A stretch of 64,000 nucleotides of DNA from Thereva unica (lineage: Eukaryota > Arthropoda > Insecta > Diptera > Therevidae). The first letter of the stretch is position 1. The number at the start of each line of letters is the position of its first letter. The stretch lies in NCBI GenBank assembly GCA_949987705.1, contig OX465286.1, positions 10,099,959 through 10,163,958 of the forward strand, written 5' to 3'. Shown in pieces: positions 59,861 through 64,000 of the stretch. A model generated the notes under the pieces. It had not been told where the DNA came from. It searched no databases and was given only the letters and a program-made list of their open reading frames with translations. The translations under genes were made by a program, and so were the position numbers.

Positions 59861-60196
59861 TACTTTAGTTATAGCCGAAGTTTCTTGTATCAAAATGCTC
59901 AATCGTCTCGCCCTTTCGATAGTTGTAATTTTTGAAAAACCCCCCGGCTTAAATTTTTTCGACGATGATGATGATGATGATGTTAAAAAATCATTACGAA
60001 ATGGCAATATAGCTTGAGCCAATCGATAAGCGGATGAAGCTGAAATTGATTCAGCAGCGGGTGATTTTACAATAATATTATTTGTTTGAATTTCCCCAGA
60101 ACAAATATCACCACGATTACATGTATTATTCCCTTCATCAACTTTAATAGTATTATTGTTTAATGAATCTTTAAAAAATAATGTTTTACACCACAT
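59861..60196 (-). CDS. Candidate alternative first coding exon of unc-13 (112 codons)
   Basis: An open frame starts at an ATG at 60196 in a good insect context (GCAAAAATGTGG on the minus strand) and runs 112 codons to a consensus donor (GTA|GTAAGT, donor just below 59861). Its end, IERARRLSILIQETSAITKV, is of ordinary coding composition, with a Ser run before it. The exon is on the same strand as unc-13 and upstream of the giant exon. The donor is phase 0, which fits the phase-0 acceptor at 28052, so it could encode a short alternative N-terminus that skips the giant exon. A join to the giant exon is less simple: the AG just before that exon's ATG puts a stop in frame. I do not recognise the peptide. 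It could be the first exon of another gene. Membership in unc-13 is inferred from position, strand and splice phase only. Confidence 0.45.
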
Positions 60197-60635
60197 TTTT
60201 GCAACTTCTCTTTCTCTATCCGTAAATATCGGGGAATAAGATTTAAATTCACTTCACTACACTACTTTATAGGATTGTTTGCACGATAGTAATAACACAA
60301 AACAATATTACCCGGGGATCTCGCTTTTACAATAAATTTGTTGGGTAAAAGTTTTATATACATATATATTTTGTCGAAGTAACCTTAACGCACGCAGCAG
60401 GTATTAAGTGCAATAGCATGTGAACCATAACTCCATGCATTTGCACTCAATTTCTTTATAGCAAAAAAGCAACAAAATAATGCATTTGATGCATAGATGC
60501 GATTGATTCAATTAATCATCATCTTCCATTATCAATTAGAACAATTACACTGTTATTTTTTTTCAATTATCAATCACGTACTCAATTAATTAAATAAAAT
60601 ATAACATCGGTTAATATCAAAGTGGAACTGCACTG

Positions 60636-60690
60636 AATTACGAAAATCGCCTTTACATCCCCAAATTACGAAAATCGCCTTTACATCCAA
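60636..60690 (+). repeat. Short tandem duplication (about 26 bp)
   Basis: AATTACGAAAATCGCCTTTA with CATCC occurs twice side by side. Confidence 0.8.
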
Positions 60691-60719
60691 TGCAACGACT
60701 AGTGTAGCTAGCGAGAAGA

Positions 60720-61280
60720 GCGTGCCCATTTGAGTTATAGGTGGTTTATTGTAAAAAAAACTGGAACGTCCTTAAAAAAATAAACGGGCACAGAAACCTT
60801 CACACTAGTTATTTCCATTTCCGTAGATAAAAAAATAGATAAAAACAGGCGAATTTAAATAGCAATCACACACGGTGAATTTGTGATATGATAAAATTAC
60901 AATTAATGTCTGGGGGGATATTCTTTGTAGTGAAAAGGCAAATGCTAATTTGGTGTTTTATTGTTTTTTTTTTTTTGCTTTTTTTTAGATAAAATGCTGA
61001 AAACGTTTCATAGAATTGTTTCTAAGTGAATAAAGACACAAAACAAAGGTATTTTATTGCAATTTTATAATTTCGAGATCGAAAAAGTTATCGGCAGCTG
61101 CAGAAAAGTTAATAAAGGGGGACTACACCAATCCATGATATTTTATTAGTCATAAATTAATCAGAATTTATTCTCATATCTAGAATATCTTTTTTTGATA
61201 TGATAATCAAAGTTTAGGGATCCCCTTTATGCGCTACCAATCCAGCCATGTCGTTCACATGACGATGCAATGCAATGGTC
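60720..61280. other. Upstream AT-rich DNA without recognisable feature
   Basis: No gene, repeat or element end is recognised. Composition is AT-rich with a T run near 60964-60986. Confidence 0.4.
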
Positions 61281-61282
61281 GC

Positions 61283-61500
61283 TTTGCAGAAAGTTGAGTC
61301 GTTACGACACGACAAGTCGTTTTAATTGAACAAAGTGACATTTAAGTCAAATTACGAATTTTAGCACCAGAGGCCTAAAATGGAAGTACTAAGTTGAATT
61401 TAGCCTCCCTATGCTAAAAGTCGTAATTCGGCTGAAACGTCACTTTTTTCAACTCGAAACGACTTGTCGTGTTGTGACGACTCGACTTTCAGCACAGGGG
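61283..61500. mobile_element. Foldback MITE related to 3821-4390
   Basis: GAGTCGTTACGACACGACAA with GTCGTTTTAATTGAACAAAG on the left faces ACGACTTGTCGTGTTGTGAC with GACTC on the right. The right terminus CGACTTTCAGCACAGGGGC is identical to that of the element at 3821-4390. The arms are about 80-90 bp and imperfect. Confidence 0.65.
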
Positions 61501-62029
61501 CTATTATATCTCTTATATTTAGCTTTAGCAAGAAAGATAGGAAACGAAATAGATAAGTTAGATGGAGTCAGGTCTAGATGCCGGGGTGAACTTTGTGCCA
61601 AAAATTCTTAGATGTTGTACGAGCTCGGGAACAGGATGTCCCACAGTTTAGTTTTGGTCTATATTTACGAATTTTTAATTAATTTTTTTCTTTCGACAAA
61701 CACACGATAATAAAATGAGTTTTTAATTTAACTCCTTCAAAAAATATAAGAAATGTCTCTCCAGTACAAAATTCCACTCCCTCAAAAAATGTAAGAAATG
61801 TCTTTCCACTACGTAATATACAGCCACACTTTGCTTCGTTTATATCGATACACGCTCATGCACCAGTAGGACATTATTTCATGAACCGGGGCATGTACAA
61901 TTCACCATCGTGAAAGGGACAAATGTACTGCCTCGTGTTAGTCGTCCGGCTCATTTCTAAAACAAAGCACACCTAGTCTTTCATAGTCTATTGCATCTGC
62001 TCCTTCTCGGCCTTCATATCATACATCTA

Positions 62030-62160
62030 GCCTGGTGCAGTATCCTTAGACTTAGAGGAAATTCTATAACGCCACCTTGAACGCATCACAATGGGCCCAA
62101 TGGCGTGCCTAAGTGGGCTCCCTGGTGGGGGCAGCCATTTCAACCTAACCTAACCTTGAA
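62030..62160 (+). repeat. LINE 3'-end relic with CCTAACCTAACC tail
   Basis: GCATCACAATGGGCCCAATG and a terminal AACCTAACCTAACC resemble the 3' end of the I/LOA-type relic near 18760-18835 (GCATCACAATGGCCC, AACCTAACCTAG). The match is short, so the link is tentative. Confidence 0.4.
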
Positions 62161-62879
62161 CTTGCTACTCGAGAGTTAAGGTCGCTACAACCACAGGCCA
62201 CCTTTCGCCTAAATACCCTTAAGAAGAGAGTAGAGGAATGGATATGTTCTGAGAAAGTTCAATATAGGGATATTCACTGATCGGTTCCAAGACGTCCGGT
62301 TGAGTGTCTCTCTCTACAGAGTGTAGAGTGTCTCTGGTACCTCCCAGTACACACTAATATTTTTCAAGTGGATTTGTGGCGATGATGAAGGACTGCCAGG
62401 CTATGAATAAGGACGTAGCATAGGGATTCTCATAGATAACCAATACTCTATAAAAGAGAATAGCCCACGTCTGTTGACGCAGCTATGGGAGACGAGAAGC
62501 ACTTCCAGCCCGACACTCACTGGTATGTTGACGAGAAACCGGGAGCTGTGGAAGAACCCAAGTGGAGAAGTTTGATGTTCTAGAAATAACATGACAATTA
62601 GCCAGATCATTCTTGAAGTGGTAGTTCAATGCGTCACTGAAGGAGCAAGACGTGTTATCTCGATTAGATTAATGGCGGACTTTGCGTCGAGCCACGGCCC
62701 GAGGTGGTTTTAGGGACTCCCGTTCTGATGACTCCCGACCAGATACAGGTTGCGTTCAAAGCGGGATCGAGTTCGGCGACCATTGTGTTGGGTCCCGGGT
62801 GGGTATACAAACAAACACAGACCCCTTACCCTCCAAAAATGTAATTTAATATTTTACCTAAAAACGAAAGTTATGAATA

Positions 62880-63815
62880 AAATGAATCGGAAGAGACCGA
62901 TGGTGTACAAACAATATGGCCGGGTTCCGCAGGAATCTGTCTTGGACCCTCTCTTGGAAATCACAATGAATAATGATGTGTTGGGACTACATCTCTCAAA
63001 AGGAGCAGTTACGATCGGGGGATCGCGGTTGTCATGCGCTCGTAGAATGGATGCCTCCAGGACATGGAATTATGGGCAAACCAAGTCATCTGAATGATTA
63101 AAGCATGGTCTGAAAGCGGTTATTTGACGCTTGCTGAGCACAAAACCGAAACTGAACAAACTGAGAAAATTAGAGTTCACATGGATCAAGGTATGCAAAC
63201 AGATCATTCTGACACACCTTAAGGTACCTACGACCGCAGGCTAATTTTTAAAACTAACTTGGAGGGCTTCGTGGATACAGCGTCTGCGTCTACAGCAGCG
63301 TTGAACAGACACCTAACAGCAGAAAATGAAGGCGCCTAGGCGGACACACCTAAGCGCGTTTTTGCACTTATGTGACCACATGTAAGAATGTAGCGTGTGT
63401 GATAGCGGGTATGATCCCAATAAACATACTGGCGAGAGAAGAAGGCATACCTACGTATCTCTGATCCAGAAAATGTTCGAGTGTAGTCAAATACAGTGCG
63501 GGGGCAGATAACACATGGCAAGTGTGTAACGGAGTCACAAGAGAAGTGGGAAGAGTCTGTTAAGGGTAGGTGGACTTATGCCAAACGTTACGAGGAATCG
63601 TGGGAAAGAGAATTACGATCAGACGCAGTTCTTCAGTGGACATGGAAGGATATAGCAAAAACCTTCATCGTTTCAAGCAAGATGAATCCTGCCCGCTCAG
63701 CTATCCGGGATAAAGGAGATCACGTCTTCGTTTATTGTGTGAGGTACACCGAATATATTGAACAAGAGTCAATGTTCAGAATTAACCTGGCCTTGAAGGC
63801 CTATACTAAATAAAA
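62880..63815 (+). pseudogene. Decayed copy of the R1-like family
   Basis: Broken frames match the intact element at 37173-42174: VPQESVLDPLLEITMNNDVL with GLHLSKGAVTIG (compare VPQGSVLGPLLWIAMYNDVL with GLRLPKEAVAIG), then LTLAEHKTE-like, a VIAGMIPINILARE-like stretch near 63400, EKWEESVKGRWTY near 63545, and a degraded C-terminal part. Many stops and deletions, including loss of FADD. The surrounding 61500-62030, 62160-62880 and 63815-64000 have no other recognisable feature. Confidence 0.75.
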
Positions 63816-64000
63816 AGTAGAAATGAAGTAGACGTAACTTCTGACAACACAGCCATTGAAACAAAAACAAGAAGTTCATAACAAGTAAGCATAAGAGTCG
63901 CCGAAGCTTGTGACTTATGAATGGTCACAATTTTAGAATGAGTGTTTTACCGCTGGCAATACTCACTTTGATATTTACGTGGAGATTTGGAGCACGGGAT

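Noticed and set aside
62030..62160. Telomeric repeat (CCTAA)n
   Set aside because: Only about two and a half units, attached to LINE-like sequence, interior to the window.

Overview
The window looks like a transposon-rich insect chromosome, most likely a higher fly (Brachycera). The DNA is AT-rich, long poly-A/T runs and TA microsatellites are common, and the only host gene I can name is split into exons with GT-AG introns. That gene is unc-13 (Munc13-type synaptic vesicle priming factor), read on the minus strand. The assignment rests on the exons for the C1 (diacylglycerol-binding) domain and its flanks, which match the Unc-13 family almost residue for residue. In Drosophila unc-13 lies on the small, repeat-rich fourth chromosome (Muller F); the repeat load here would fit that, but the window cannot prove it.

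Layout of unc-13 in transcription order (right to left): a candidate alternative first exon (60196-59861); a single giant N-terminal exon of 2,546 codons, rich in glutamine (55808-48171); a short conserved exon (28052-27921); a possible 9-nt microexon (26282-26274); a 25-codon exon (21415-21341); the C1-domain exon (13839-13620); and two further exons (13552-13432 and 12993-12887) leading to the C2B domain. The C2B, MUN and C2C exons are not visible and must lie beyond the left edge, so positions 1-12886 are one partial intron. A 200-base assembly gap lies at 56934-57133.

Nearly everything else is intronic or upstream mobile DNA. 1-2.8 kb: RTE-like retrotransposon with a long open frame, cut by the window edge. 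2.8-12.3 kb: dispersed repeat, MITE, decayed minus-strand LINE with two hAT-type elements (8-bp target duplications), and a Helitron-like fragment. 14-20.7 kb: nested inverted-repeat elements and several LINE relics. 22.4-25.7 kb: an 87-bp tandem repeat, degenerate repeats and a third hAT-type element. 28.3-35.4 kb: second copy of the dispersed repeat, a 766-bp near-perfect hairpin, a MITE and small tandem repeats. 35.5-45.3 kb: a TA-microsatellite cluster holding a Tc1-like element with 211-bp IR/DR ends, a near full-length R1-clade-like retrotransposon, and a minus-strand CR1/L2-like element lacking its endonuclease. 46.4-48.0 kb: a Helitron with recognisable ends. 58.9-59.7 kb: nine copies of a 94-bp satellite. 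61.3-64 kb: a MITE and LINE relics.

The host gene encodes one protein family: long N-terminal, isoform-type regions feeding into the common C1-C2B-MUN core of Unc-13, which primes synaptic vesicles at active zones. The mobile elements have expanded its introns to at least 20 kb (intron after the giant exon) and at least 12.9 kb (last intron in view).
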